Source: Psychromarinibacter sediminicola (GTDB lineage: Bacteria; Pseudomonadota; Alphaproteobacteria; Rhodobacterales; Rhodobacteraceae). From it: 54,768 bases of DNA. The notes beneath the pieces were generated by a model. The model was not told where the DNA came from. It did no database searches and was given only the letters and a program-made list of their open reading frames with translations. Within the stretch, counting starts at the first letter, position 1. Each line of letters opens with the position of its first letter. Below are positions 32,757-41,275 of the stretch, in pieces. Location of the stretch: contig NZ_JARGYC010000030.1 of the NCBI RefSeq assembly GCF_029168335.1, forward strand, positions 1 to 54,768, written 5' to 3'. Position numbers and translations under genes: made by a program.

Positions 32757-33518
32757 ATGGCCAGGGGCATCCTCCTCGACATCGCCGGCCTGCTGCATGA
32801 CGGCGGCACGCCGATTCCCGGCGCGGCCGAGGCCGTGGCGCGGCTGCGCGCGGCCGGTCTGCCGGTGCGGTTCCTGACCAACACCACCAGCAAGCCGAAA
32901 CGCGCGGTGCTGGAGCAGATCGCGGCGTTGGGGATCGACGTGGAGCCTGAGGACGTGTTCACCCCGGCGCAGGCGGCCCGCGACCGGCTGATCGCCGAGG
33001 GCCGCGCGCCGCACCTGCTGATCCATCCCGACCTCGCCGAGGATTTCGAGGGCTGGCCGGAAGACGGCCCGAAGACGGTCGTCGTCGGCGATGCCGGGCG
33101 GTATTTCACCTACGAGGCGCTCAACGCTGCCTTCCGCGTGCTGGCCGAGGGGGCGCCGTTCCTTGCGCTGGCGGCCAACCGGGTGTTCCGCGACGGCGAC
33201 GGGGCGCTGTCGATGGACGCCGGCGCCTTCGTCAAGGCGCTGGAATATGCCTCGGGCACCGAGGCGGTGGTTCTGGGCAAGCCGGCGCCCGCGTTTTTCG
33301 CGGCGGCGGCCGAGAGCATGGGCTGTGCGCTGGACGACACCGCGATGATCGGCGACGACGCCGAGGCGGACGTGGCCGGCGCCCTCCGCGCCGGGGTCGG
33401 GACGGCGGTTCTGGTGCGCACGGGCAAGTTCGCGGAGGGGGACGAGACCGCTCACGAGCCCGCGCCCAGCCAGGTGGCAGACGATCTCGCGGCTGCGGTC
33501 GACTGGCTTCTGGAGTGA
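32757..33518 (+). CDS. LHPP-like HAD phosphatase
   Basis: 253 residues. The first HAD motif is LLDIAGLLHDGG, in which DIAG replaces the usual DxDG, as in the LHPP / TIGR01458 group (phospholysine-phosphohistidine-inorganic pyrophosphate phosphatase). Motif II is FLTNTTSKPK, and the later VLGKPAPAFF (Lys) and MIGDDAEADVAGALRAG (Asp pair) complete the site. The cap is of the C2 type (~85-185). The start is the ATG at 32757, 31 nt after the previous gene. The exact substrate is not deducible. Confidence 0.83.
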   Translation: MARGILLDIAGLLHDGGTPIPGAAEAVARLRAAGLPVRFLTNTTSKPKRAVLEQIAALGIDVEPEDVFTPAQAARDRLIAEGRAPHLLIHPDLAEDFEGWPEDGPKTVVVGDAGRYFTYEALNAAFRVLAEGAPFLALAANRVFRDGDGALSMDAGAFVKALEYASGTEAVVLGKPAPAFFAAAAESMGCALDDTAMIGDDAEADVAGALRAGVGTAVLVRTGKFAEGDETAHEPAPSQVADDLAAAVDWLLE

Positions 33519-33867
33519 TGACCGGACCGCGCCCGCCGGCGCGGAACACGATCTTCTAGAAGATCGTGCCGCGCGGAATTTTCTAGAAAATTCCGTAATG
33601 TCAAAATCTTCTAGAAGATTTTGCCCCCGGGAGGCCGGTGAAGCGAAAGCAGCCCGCGCGGGCCGCCGATCCCGCGACGGGCACCGCGGGAGGGATGTTC
33701 CAGCCGACACGGCTTGACGCGCCTCCGGCCCCGCCGGACAGTGCCCGCCGGGGAGGAGAGCATGCACGCATTGTCCAGGCGCGACGGGTCTTGGCCAAGA
33801 ACACCGGGCGGGTGCGTGCCGGGCTCGGCCGATGCCGGCCCCACGGGCCCCGTCCGCCCGGCTGCTC
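33519..33867. other. Intergenic region with palindrome array
   Basis: 349 bases. The left third holds array B (33547-33623). The rest is GC-rich and shows no ORF with convincing codon use and no promoter I would defend. Confidence 0.5.
33547..33623. repeat. Array B: three perfect 22-bp palindromes
   Basis: 33547-33568 (half CACGATCTTCT), 33574-33595 (half CGGAATTTTCT) and 33602-33623 (half CAAAATCTTCT) are each loop-free and perfect, start with C and end with G, and centre on TCTAGA. Start-to-start distances are 27 and 28 bp. The outer halves differ while the centres are shared, and two of the three arms recur in array C. Confidence 0.9.
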
Positions 33868-35247
33868 ATGCAGGCTGATGTCGCCATCATCGGCTGCGGC
33901 CCGACCGGCGCGCTTCTGGGCAACCTGCTGGGCGCGCGCGGCCTGAGCGTCGCGATCTTCGAGAAACAGCCCGCTATCTACGACCTCCCCCGTGCCGTCC
34001 ATTTCGACGGCGAGACGATGCGTGTGTTCCAGTCCGCCGGGCTGGCCGAAGCGGTGCTGCCGGAAACCCGCGTGAACCCGGGGATGCTGTTCAAGGATCC
34101 CGCGGGCCGGACGCTCATCGACTGGTCCCGCGACATGTCCATCGGCCCGATGGGCTGGCCCGAAAGCTACCGCTTCCACCAGCCGGGGCTAGAGCGGGTG
34201 CTGCGGGCGGGGCTGGCCCGCTACCCGAATGTCAGGCTCCACGAGTCGACCGCCGTCACCGCGCACCGGCAGGACGATACGGGCGTGACGCTGACCACCG
34301 ACAAGGGCACCTACGGCGCTGCCCATGTCGTCGCCTGCGACGGCACCGGCTCGCCCACGCGCGAGGCGCTGGGGATCGGCCTGCACGACCTGGGCTTTCA
34401 CGAGCGCTGGCTGGTGGTCGATCTCCGTCTCACCCGCGACCGCCCCGACCTGGGCGACCACTCGATCCAGTTCTGCGACCCCGAGCGCCCGGCCACCTAC
34501 GTCCGCTGCGTCGGCCCGCGCCGCCGCTGGGAGATGCGGATCGACTCGGGCGACCCCGATCACTTCGCGCCGGACGAAATCTGGCGCCGCCTGTCCCGCT
34601 GGATCACGCCCGCCGACGCCGACCTGGAACGCGCCGCCGTCTACACCTTCCGTTCGCGCCTCGCCGCGCGCTGGCGCGAGGGCCGCGTCTTTCTCGCCGG
34701 CGACGCCGCCCACCAGACGCCGCCCTTCATGGGGCAGGGGATGTGCGCCGGCATCCGCGACGCGGCCAACCTCGCCTGGAAGCTGGCGGCGGTGCACCAC
34801 GGCGTCGACCCCGCGATCCTCGACACCTACGAGTCCGAGCGTGCGCCCAACGCCCGCGCCTTCATCCAGCTTGCCGCCGATATGGGCCAGCTCATCAACC
34901 AGACGGTCCAGGGCCACCTGCCGCAGGGCCGGATGCGTTCGATCTGGCCCGACCTCGGCCCCGGCCTCGGCCCCCGCGACGGCATCGGCGGCGCATTGGC
35001 ACCGCAGGTCGGCCGCGCCGACGACGCCGCGCCCACCGGCTTCCACCTCCTCACCCGCGCGCCCTTCGACGCCGACCTGCCCGCCGCCCAGGGCGCCGAG
35101 GACTGGCTCGCGGAACGCGACCTCTTCGGTGTGATCCTGCGCCCCGACGGCTACGCGCTCGACCACGCGGCGACGCCGGAGGGTCTGCACGAGGCGCTGG
35201 CGCGGCATGCCGACCTGCTGGATGCCGTGCCGCCGCGCAGGCTCTGA
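33868..35247 (+). CDS. FAD-dependent monooxygenase (MhpA-like)
   Basis: 459 residues of the class A flavoprotein hydroxylase family. Dinucleotide fold VAIIGCGPTGALLGNLLGAR at the N-terminus, the DG motif VACDGTGSPTR near 155, and the GD motif VFLAGDAAHQTPPFMGQGMC near 275 all look intact. The best-known relative is 3-(3-hydroxyphenyl)propionate hydroxylase, which hydroxylates aromatic acids with NADH and O2. No ring-cleavage dioxygenase or other pathway gene is adjacent, so the substrate is open. Two in-frame ATGs precede; the one at 33868 places the Rossmann strand at residue 3, the family norm. Confidence 0.88.
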   Translation: MQADVAIIGCGPTGALLGNLLGARGLSVAIFEKQPAIYDLPRAVHFDGETMRVFQSAGLAEAVLPETRVNPGMLFKDPAGRTLIDWSRDMSIGPMGWPESYRFHQPGLERVLRAGLARYPNVRLHESTAVTAHRQDDTGVTLTTDKGTYGAAHVVACDGTGSPTREALGIGLHDLGFHERWLVVDLRLTRDRPDLGDHSIQFCDPERPATYVRCVGPRRRWEMRIDSGDPDHFAPDEIWRRLSRWITPADADLERAAVYTFRSRLAARWREGRVFLAGDAAHQTPPFMGQGMCAGIRDAANLAWKLAAVHHGVDPAILDTYESERAPNARAFIQLAADMGQLINQTVQGHLPQGRMRSIWPDLGPGLGPRDGIGGALAPQVGRADDAAPTGFHLLTRAPFDADLPAAQGAEDWLAERDLFGVILRPDGYALDHAATPEGLHEALARHADLLDAVPPRRL

Positions 35248-35284
35248 TCTGTTCTCGCCCGTCCGACTGGATTACAGAACGTCC

Positions 35285-36163
35285 ATGACAGGACGACCGG
35301 ACATCATCGTGGCGATCGACGGCGGCGGCTCGGGCTGCCGCGTGGCGCTTTGCACGGCCGACGGAACCCGCATCGCACAGGCCGAGGGTGCCGCCGCCAA
35401 CGTCGCCTCGGATTTCGATGCCGCGGTCGGCCATCTCGCCGCAACGCTGGAGACGGCCCGCGCGCAGGCCGGCCTCGCTCCGGCCGACCTGCGCCGCGCG
35501 CCGGCCTGGGCCGGTCTCGCCGGTGCCATCGAGCCCGCGATATGCGCCCGGGTCGCCGCCGCCTTGCCGCTCGACGATGTGCATGTCAGCGACGACCGCC
35601 CCACGACCATGGCCGGGGCTCTGGGCGGGGCCGACGGCTGCCTCGCCGCCGCCGGCACCGGCTCGTTCTTCGGCCGCCAGGTAGACGGCCGCCACCGCTT
35701 CGTCGGCGGCTGGGGGCTGCAGCTCGGCGATCAGGCCTCCGGCGCCTGGCTCGGCCGCAAGCTGCTGTCGGCCGTGGTCGACTGGCAGGACGGCCTCCGC
35801 CCGCAGACGCCGCTGCTCGAAGAGACCTTCGCCGGTTTCCGCACCCCGGCGGAGGTGGCCTATTTCTCCCTGCGCGCCACGCCCACCGACTATGCCGCCT
35901 TCGCCCCGCGCATTGTCGCCGCGGCGGGGCAGGGCGATGCGCTGGGCCGCAGCCTGATGCAGGAAGGCGCCGACTGGATCGCCCGGTGCCTCCACGCTCT
36001 CGGCGCGGAAGCGGGAGAGACGGTCTGCCTCACCGGCGGCATGGGCCCGCATTATGCGGGCTATCTGCCCGCCGACCTCACCGCCGCGCTGATCCCGCCG
36101 CGGGGCACGCCGCTCGATGGCGCGATCCTGCTGGCCGCCGACCGCGCCCGGCGCGCCGCGTGA
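35285..36163 (+). CDS. BadF/BadG-type N-acetylglucosamine kinase
   Basis: 292 residues of the ASKHA fold. Phosphate-1 motif IVAIDGGGSGCRVALC at the N-terminus, the adenosine region AAAGTGSFFGRQ and GGWGLQLGDQASGAWLGRK, and VCLTGGMG near 255. Members phosphorylate GlcNAc or related amino sugars with ATP. It overlaps nagA by GTGA (36160-36163), which makes the kinase/deacetylase assignment strong: GlcNAc to GlcNAc-6-P, then deacetylation. The ATG at 35285 is chosen; an upstream in-frame start would run into the previous gene. Confidence 0.88.
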   Translation: MTGRPDIIVAIDGGGSGCRVALCTADGTRIAQAEGAAANVASDFDAAVGHLAATLETARAQAGLAPADLRRAPAWAGLAGAIEPAICARVAAALPLDDVHVSDDRPTTMAGALGGADGCLAAAGTGSFFGRQVDGRHRFVGGWGLQLGDQASGAWLGRKLLSAVVDWQDGLRPQTPLLEETFAGFRTPAEVAYFSLRATPTDYAAFAPRIVAAAGQGDALGRSLMQEGADWIARCLHALGAEAGETVCLTGGMGPHYAGYLPADLTAALIPPRGTPLDGAILLAADRARRAA

Positions 36164-37329
36164 GCCGCCACGTCCATATCGCCCGCGCCGTGTTCGACGG
36201 CACGCGGCTGCACGAAGGCCACGCGCTGCTGGTGGAGGACGGCCGGGTCGCCGGCCTTACCGCGGAGCCGCCCGCGGGCATGCCCGTCACCGACCACGGC
36301 GACGCGATCCTCGCCCCCGGCTTCGTCGACCTGCAGGTCAATGGCGGCGGCGGCGTGATGCTGGACTGCAGCGCGACGCCTGGCACGCTCGCCCGCATCG
36401 CCGAGGCGCACGCCCGGCGCGGCACCACGGCGCTCTTGCCCACGCTGATCACCGATACCCCGGACGCGACCCGCGCCGTGATCGACGCCGTCGCGCAGGC
36501 CATCGCCGCGGGCACCCCCGGCATCGCCGGCTTGCATCTCGAAGGCCCGCACCTGTCGACCGCGAAGAAGGGCGCCCACCGTGCCGACCTCGTCCGTCCG
36601 ATGACCGACACCGACCTCGCGCGCCTGCGCGAGGCTGCCGCGCGCCTGCCCGCGCTGATGGTCACCGTCGCGCCGGAGGCCGTCCCGCCCGACCGGATCG
36701 CCGCGCTGGTCGAGGCCGGCATTATAGTCTCCCTCGGCCACAGCAACGCGCCCTACGACAGCTGCATCGCGGCCGCCGCGGCGGGCGCCCGCTGTGTCAC
36801 GCATCTGTTCAACGCGATGAGCCCGCTCGACTCCCGCGCCCCCGGCCTCGTCGGCGCTGCGCTCGACTGCGGCACGCTGGCGGCGGGTGTCATCGCCGAC
36901 GGCATCCACATCCACCCCGCGACGCTCGGCGCGGCGCTCCGCGCCAAGCGGGGGCCGGCCCGCCTGTTCCTCGTCACCGACGCGATGGCCGTCGCCGGCA
37001 CCGACCGCGATTGCTTCGCGCTGAACGGACGCCGAATCGCGCGCCGCGACGGGCAGCTGATGCTCGAGGACGGCACGCTCGCTGGCGCCGATCTCGACAT
37101 GCCCCGCGCCCTCGCGCAGGTCGCGGCGCTGGGCGTCGGTCCCGAACAGGCGCTCGCCATGGCCACGTCGATCCCGGCCGCGGTGATCGCGCAGGGCGAC
37201 CGCCTCGGCCACCTCGCCCCGGGGCGCGCGGCCGACTTCGTCGCCCTGACCCCGGACTGGCAGCTCGGCTCCGTCTGGCGCGGAGCCGACAAAATCTTCC
37301 AGAAGATTTTGCCCCGCCGAGATTTCTAG
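36160..37329 (+). CDS. nagA: N-acetylglucosamine-6-phosphate deacetylase
   Basis: 389 residues, GTG start overlapping the kinase stop. Amidohydrolase signatures: APGFVDLQVNGGGGVML, the metal Glu in HLEGPHLS, substrate/metal His in SLGHSNAPYD and CVTHLFNAMSPLD, GVIADGIHIHP, and the catalytic Asp in LVTDAMAVAGT. It converts GlcNAc-6-P to GlcN-6-P and acetate. The last ~14 residues (from about KIFQKI) are encoded by array C, whose second palindrome contains the stop codon, so the natural C-terminus has probably been extended or replaced by the repeat. The core enzyme is complete. Confidence 0.93.
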   Translation: MSRHVHIARAVFDGTRLHEGHALLVEDGRVAGLTAEPPAGMPVTDHGDAILAPGFVDLQVNGGGGVMLDCSATPGTLARIAEAHARRGTTALLPTLITDTPDATRAVIDAVAQAIAAGTPGIAGLHLEGPHLSTAKKGAHRADLVRPMTDTDLARLREAAARLPALMVTVAPEAVPPDRIAALVEAGIIVSLGHSNAPYDSCIAAAAAGARCVTHLFNAMSPLDSRAPGLVGAALDCGTLAAGVIADGIHIHPATLGAALRAKRGPARLFLVTDAMAVAGTDRDCFALNGRRIARRDGQLMLEDGTLAGADLDMPRALAQVAALGVGPEQALAMATSIPAAVIAQGDRLGHLAPGRAADFVALTPDWQLGSVWRGADKIFQKILPRRDF

Positions 37330-37365
37330 AAATCTCGGCCCCGCACGATCTTCTGGAAGATCGTG
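37290..37365. repeat. Array C: three 22-bp palindromes on an exact 27-bp period
   Basis: 37290-37311 (arms CAAAATCTTC, centre CA), 37317-37338 (half CCGAGATTTCT, perfect) and 37344-37365 (arms CACGATCTTC, centre TG). Starts are exactly 27 bp apart and both spacers read CCCCG. The first and third arms are those of array B in the opposite order. The array overlaps the 3' end of nagA. Confidence 0.9.
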
Positions 37366-37432
37366 CCCCCTCTCGACCCGCCGCCCGCCGCCGCGCTATG
37401 CTCGGCCGCAAAACCACGAACGGCAGGTCGCG

Positions 37433-38698
37433 ATGCAGTTTCCCCCGACTCACTCCCGCCGCGCCGCGCTGGCGCTCTTCGCCGCCGGCGGCCTCGCCGC
37501 CTGTTCCGGCGGCCCCGGCCGGTTCGCCACAGGCCCCGCCGACGAGGCGCCCGGCACCGATTACCGGCCCGTGCCCAACCCGGGCTTCGACGCCTGGGTC
37601 GCGTCGTTCCGCAATCGCGCCCAGGGCGCCGGCATCTCCGAGGCGACGCTGGGCCGCGCCCTGCGCGATGTGGGCTTTCTGCCCGACGTGATCGAGCGCG
37701 ACCGCAACCAGGCCGAGGTGCAGCGCTCGCTGCAGGACTACCTCGCGCTGGCGGTGGACGACGACCGCGTGTCGAACGGCCGCGCGGCGCTGCGCCGCCA
37801 CGACGCCACGCTCTCGGCCATCGAGGCGCGCTATGGCGTCGAGAAGGAGGTGGTCACGGCCATCTGGGGCGTGGAAAGCCGCTATGGCAAGCGCCGCGGC
37901 GATATCCCCGTGGTCTCCGCGCTGGCGACGCTCGCTTATGACGGCCGCCGCGGCGGGTTCTTCGAGAAGCAGCTGATCGCCGCCCTGCGCATCCTGCAGA
38001 ACGGCGATATCACCGTCGACCGGATGACCGGCAGCTGGGCCGGCGCCATGGGGCATACGCAGTTCATCCCCACCTCCTACCAGGCCTATGCCGTGGATTT
38101 CACCGGCGACGGGCGCCGCGATATCTGGTCAGAGGATCCGACCGACGCGCTGGCCTCCACCGCCGCCTACCTGCAGAATTCCGGTTGGCGCCGCGGCCAG
38201 CTCTGGGGGGTGGAGGTGACGGTGCCGGCCGGCTTCGACGCCGGGCAGGCCGGGCGCGGGCGCAACCGTTCGGTGGCCGACTGGCAGGCGCAGGGCGTGC
38301 GGCCGGCCGCCGGCGGGGCGCTGCCCGATCACGGGCCGGCGGCGATTCTGCTGCCCGCGGGACCGAGCGGCCCGGGCTTCCTGACCTTCCGCAACTTCGG
38401 CGTCATCGCGCGCTACAACAACGCCGACAAATACGTGATCGCCGTCGGCCACCTCGCCGACCGCATCGCCGGCGCCGGCCCCCTGCGCGGCACCTTTCCG
38501 CCGGATGCGCAGGGGCTGACGCTGGCCGACCGCAAGGAACTGCAGCGCCGCCTGACCGCCGCCGGCTTCGACACGGACGGCACCGACGGCGTGGTCGGCC
38601 CCGACACCATCGCCGCCATCGAGGCATACGAGCGGGCGAACGGCCTGCCGGTGACCGGCACGGCGACGCGGGCGCTTTTGCAGCGGCTGCGGGGGTAG
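37433..38698 (+). CDS. Lytic murein transglycosylase, MltB type, with PG-binding domain
   Basis: 421 residues. Signal with lipobox LAAC near residue 23, so probably outer-membrane anchored. The SLT_2 catalytic domain (~50-320) has the Glu in WGVESRYGKRRG, followed by GSWAGAMGHTQFIPTSY and DFTGDGRRDIW as in MltB. A C-terminal PG_binding_1 domain (~355-420) reads LQRRLTAAGFDTDGTDGVVG. It cleaves glycan strands to 1,6-anhydroMurNAc ends. Its place directly after nagK-nagA suggests a link to wall turnover, though array C and 100 nt separate them. Confidence 0.92.
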   Translation: MQFPPTHSRRAALALFAAGGLAACSGGPGRFATGPADEAPGTDYRPVPNPGFDAWVASFRNRAQGAGISEATLGRALRDVGFLPDVIERDRNQAEVQRSLQDYLALAVDDDRVSNGRAALRRHDATLSAIEARYGVEKEVVTAIWGVESRYGKRRGDIPVVSALATLAYDGRRGGFFEKQLIAALRILQNGDITVDRMTGSWAGAMGHTQFIPTSYQAYAVDFTGDGRRDIWSEDPTDALASTAAYLQNSGWRRGQLWGVEVTVPAGFDAGQAGRGRNRSVADWQAQGVRPAAGGALPDHGPAAILLPAGPSGPGFLTFRNFGVIARYNNADKYVIAVGHLADRIAGAGPLRGTFPPDAQGLTLADRKELQRRLTAAGFDTDGTDGVVGPDTIAAIEAYERANGLPVTGTATRALLQRLRG

Positions 38699-38861
38699 GG
38701 CGCCCGGTTCGCGCGGGCGTTGGCGCGCTGGAATGGAAGGGGCGGTTTCCCGTCCGGCACGACGTTCCGCGCCTACCGAATGGCAGGCTGCGGGTCCGGT
38801 GCGTCCTGTGCCGACGTGCCCTGTGCTACCGGACCCTCGCGGGCCGCGGCCGCCCGCGGGT

Positions 38862-39608
38862 TCAGGCGGCCTGAAGGTCGGCGACGGCCAGCATGCGGTC
38901 GCGCTCTGCGCCGTACAGCACCGCGCGGGCACGACCGGCGCCGCGGGGCACCACGGCGATGCGGCAGGCGGCTCCCACCTCCAGCGGCGCCATGAACCGG
39001 CAGGTCAGGCGCGACAGCGTGCCGTCCAGCACGGGCTCGGCCAGGGGCTGGATCAGCGCGAGCAGCAGCATTCCGGGCACGATGGGCGCGGCAAAGCCGA
39101 GGGCCGCGGCCGCCTCCGGATCCCGGTGAATCGGGTTTTCGTCGCCGGAAAGCGCAAGGTAGCGATCCGTCTGCGACCGGGACACGGTGACGGGGGCGGT
39201 TTCGGCGGCCTCGGCCAGCATCGCGGCGCGGAAGGGCGCAGCGGCCGCGCCGGCGACCTGCGCCACGTCGTAGAGCCGCAGCGCCGTGGTCAGCGTCACA
39301 GCGACGCTCCCGGCCTCCAGGACAAAGGTATATTCGGTGCCGCTGGCGCCATCGGTGGCGCGCGCCGTGGCGCGCAGGGGGCTGTCCGGCGGCAGCGGGC
39401 CGGAGCGGTCGATCCGCTGGTAGTCATGCACCAGAACCTGCCCGTGTGCCGCCTCCGGCACCGGCAGCGCGGCCTTCACGGCCGGGTCGGAGAACAGCAT
39501 TGCCGGGGCGGTCCAGGGCTGATCCCGCGGGGCCGCGCCGGTGATCTCTGCGATCAGTGCCGAAAGCGCCTGGGTGGCGGCGGCGGGAAGGGACAGGGAA
39601 AGCGTCAT
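38862..39608 (-). CDS. MaoC-like (R)-specific hydratase/dehydratase
   Basis: 248 residues forming a hot-dog fold. The first half (~1-125) looks like a divergent N-terminal hot-dog, and the second half carries the hydratase motif LSGDENPIHRDPEAAAALGFAAPIVPGM-type core (here DENPIHRD with catalytic Asp and His, then IVPGMLLLALI). Such enzymes interconvert 3-hydroxyacyl and 2-enoyl thioesters. It lies 98 nt after the ketosynthase on the same strand, so dehydration of an ACP-bound 3-hydroxyacyl chain is likely. The ATG at 39608 is chosen; its ribosome site is weak. Confidence 0.82.
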   Translation of the reverse strand: MTLSLSLPAAATQALSALIAEITGAAPRDQPWTAPAMLFSDPAVKAALPVPEAAHGQVLVHDYQRIDRSGPLPPDSPLRATARATDGASGTEYTFVLEAGSVAVTLTTALRLYDVAQVAGAAAAPFRAAMLAEAAETAPVTVSRSQTDRYLALSGDENPIHRDPEAAAALGFAAPIVPGMLLLALIQPLAEPVLDGTLSRLTCRFMAPLEVGAACRIAVVPRGAGRARAVLYGAERDRMLAVADLQAA

Positions 39609-39706
39609 CTGCGGTGCGCCCGTCCGGGTCTGCGCGATGCCGTCCGTCGCGCGACGACACGCAATGGCCCGAGGCGCGCGCGTGGCCCGTGACCGCCCGT
39701 CATCCG

Positions 39707-40939
39707 CTAGAGCCGCGCGGCGCTGCCGAGGATCAGCGAGGCGTTGATGCCGCCGAAGGCGAAGGAGTTGCACATCGCCGCGGGCGCGTCGAAGGCCCTT
39801 GCCGCGCCATGCACCGGTTCGAACCCGATGGCCGGGTCGAGTTCGCCGAAATTGCCCGAGGGCGGGGCGAGGCGGTTGCGCAGGGCCTGCAGCGTGATGA
39901 TCGTCTCCAGCGCGCCGGCGGCGCCGAGCGCGTGGCCGTGGATCGGCTTGGTCGAAGACACCGCGACCTCGTCGAAACGGTTGCCGAAGACGCGGCGCAT
40001 CGCCTGCGTCTCGGACAGGTCGTTGGCGACCGTGGCGGTGCCGTGAGCGTTGACATAGCCCACCTCGTCCGCCCGCAGCCCGGCATCGGCCATCGCGCGG
40101 GTCATCGCGCCGGCGGCACCGTCGGGGTCGGGGCGCAGCAGGTCGCCCGCGTCCGTCGTGGTACCGTAGCCCACGATCTCGGCCAGCGGTTCGGCGCCGC
40201 GGGCCTCGGCGGCCTCCAGCGTCTCCAGGATCAGGATGCCGGCGCCTTCGCCCAGCATCATGCCGTTGCGGTCGCGCGAGAACGGACGGCAGGCGTCGGG
40301 CGACAGGACGCGCAGCATCTCCCAGGCGCGGAACACGCCGGCGACGACGCAGGCCTCCGACCCGCCGGTGATGCAGCGCTCCATCGCGCCGGCGCGGATC
40401 AGCTGATAGGCGAGCCCGATCGACTGGCTCGCCGAGGAACAGGCGGTGGAGATGCAGTAGGCCGGCCCGCGCGCGCCCCAGGTCATCGAGATCCAGGACG
40501 CGGCGGCGTTCGTCATGATCTTGGGGATCGCCATCGCGTCGAGGCGCTGGGGCGACCCGCCGTAATGCTGGGTGAAGAATTTCAGGTAATTGGCGTCGAG
40601 CGTCTCGGCCCCGCCGAAGCCGGAGCCGACGATCACGCCGCAGTCCTCGCCGAAGTCCGCCTCGGTCAGGCCGGCCTGGGTGATGGCCTCGTCCGCGGCG
40701 ATCAGAGCGAAGCCGGCGACGCGGTCTTGCATCCGGGGCTTCAGCCGGTCGGCATAGGGGGCGAGCATCGCCGCGTCGATCGACGCGGCGATCTTCACCT
40801 TCTGGTCGGGAATCGTATCGAAGTCGATCTCGCGGGCAGCCGACACGCCGTCGCGCGCCGACGACCAGAGGGCATCGACGCCGGCGCCGCAGGGCGAGAA
40901 CGCCCCGGCGCCCGTAATGACGATCCGGGGCGGCGTCAT
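39707..40939 (-). CDS. Beta-ketoacyl-ACP synthase (FabF/NodE-like)
   Basis: 410 residues, thiolase fold. Catalytic Cys in CISTACSSASQSIG, His residues in NAHGTAT and KPIHGHALGAAGALE, and the C-terminal NSFAFGGINASLIL are complete, so a condensing enzyme rather than a chain-length factor. It elongates an acyl chain on ACP. The start ATGA overlaps the stop of the small ACP gene (40936-40939). The dedicated ACP and the MaoC protein indicate a specialised lipid or polyketide-like product, not the housekeeping fatty acid system, where fabF pairs with acpP and fabG. Confidence 0.9.
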   Translation of the reverse strand: MTPPRIVITGAGAFSPCGAGVDALWSSARDGVSAAREIDFDTIPDQKVKIAASIDAAMLAPYADRLKPRMQDRVAGFALIAADEAITQAGLTEADFGEDCGVIVGSGFGGAETLDANYLKFFTQHYGGSPQRLDAMAIPKIMTNAAASWISMTWGARGPAYCISTACSSASQSIGLAYQLIRAGAMERCITGGSEACVVAGVFRAWEMLRVLSPDACRPFSRDRNGMMLGEGAGILILETLEAAEARGAEPLAEIVGYGTTTDAGDLLRPDPDGAAGAMTRAMADAGLRADEVGYVNAHGTATVANDLSETQAMRRVFGNRFDEVAVSSTKPIHGHALGAAGALETIITLQALRNRLAPPSGNFGELDPAIGFEPVHGAARAFDAPAAMCNSFAFGGINASLILGSAARL

Positions 40940-41211
40940 GCTTCGGATTGTTCGAGTATCTTGCGCGACGCGACGGAGAGAAGGTCCTGAACGGTCTTCA
41001 GATCGGCCATCTCGTTATCGACCGAGATGTAGATTCCGTATTTCTCCTCGATCGCCATCAGGATCATGATGAAATCGGCCGATGCGATATCCAGTTCGGC
41101 CAATTGCGCATCGCGCGACAGCGCGTCGCGTTCGATCATGCCTTCCTCGGCGACGAGGTCCAGGAGCTCTTCTTCGAGCTTCTCGTTGTCTGTGGCGTTG
41201 TCGTTGCGCAT
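40936..41211 (-). CDS. Specialised acyl carrier protein
   Basis: 91 residues. The carrier helix reads LAELDIASADFIMILMAIEE, followed by KYGIYISVDNEMADLKTVQDL. The phosphopantetheine Ser is in the right place, but the usual DSL is ASA, an atypical motif seen only in specialised ACPs. Very acidic overall, as expected. Overlaps the ketosynthase by ATGA. It should be checked whether a dedicated phosphopantetheinyl transferase recognises it. Confidence 0.83.
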   Translation of the reverse strand: MRNDNATDNEKLEEELLDLVAEEGMIERDALSRDAQLAELDIASADFIMILMAIEEKYGIYISVDNEMADLKTVQDLLSVASRKILEQSEA

Positions 41212-41275
41212 CTGCGCTCCCTGCGCGATAAGGCCCGGCGTCATTACTCAAGCAAAGCAGTCCGGATTGCAACAC

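Noticed and set aside
33868-35247. Aromatic degradation cluster
   Set aside because: Only the MhpA-like monooxygenase is present; no ring-cleavage, hydrolase or regulator gene of such a pathway is adjacent.
33547-37365. CRISPR-like arrays
   Set aside because: The repeats differ from each other, spacers are only 5-6 nt and no cas genes are near; these are palindrome arrays, not CRISPR.
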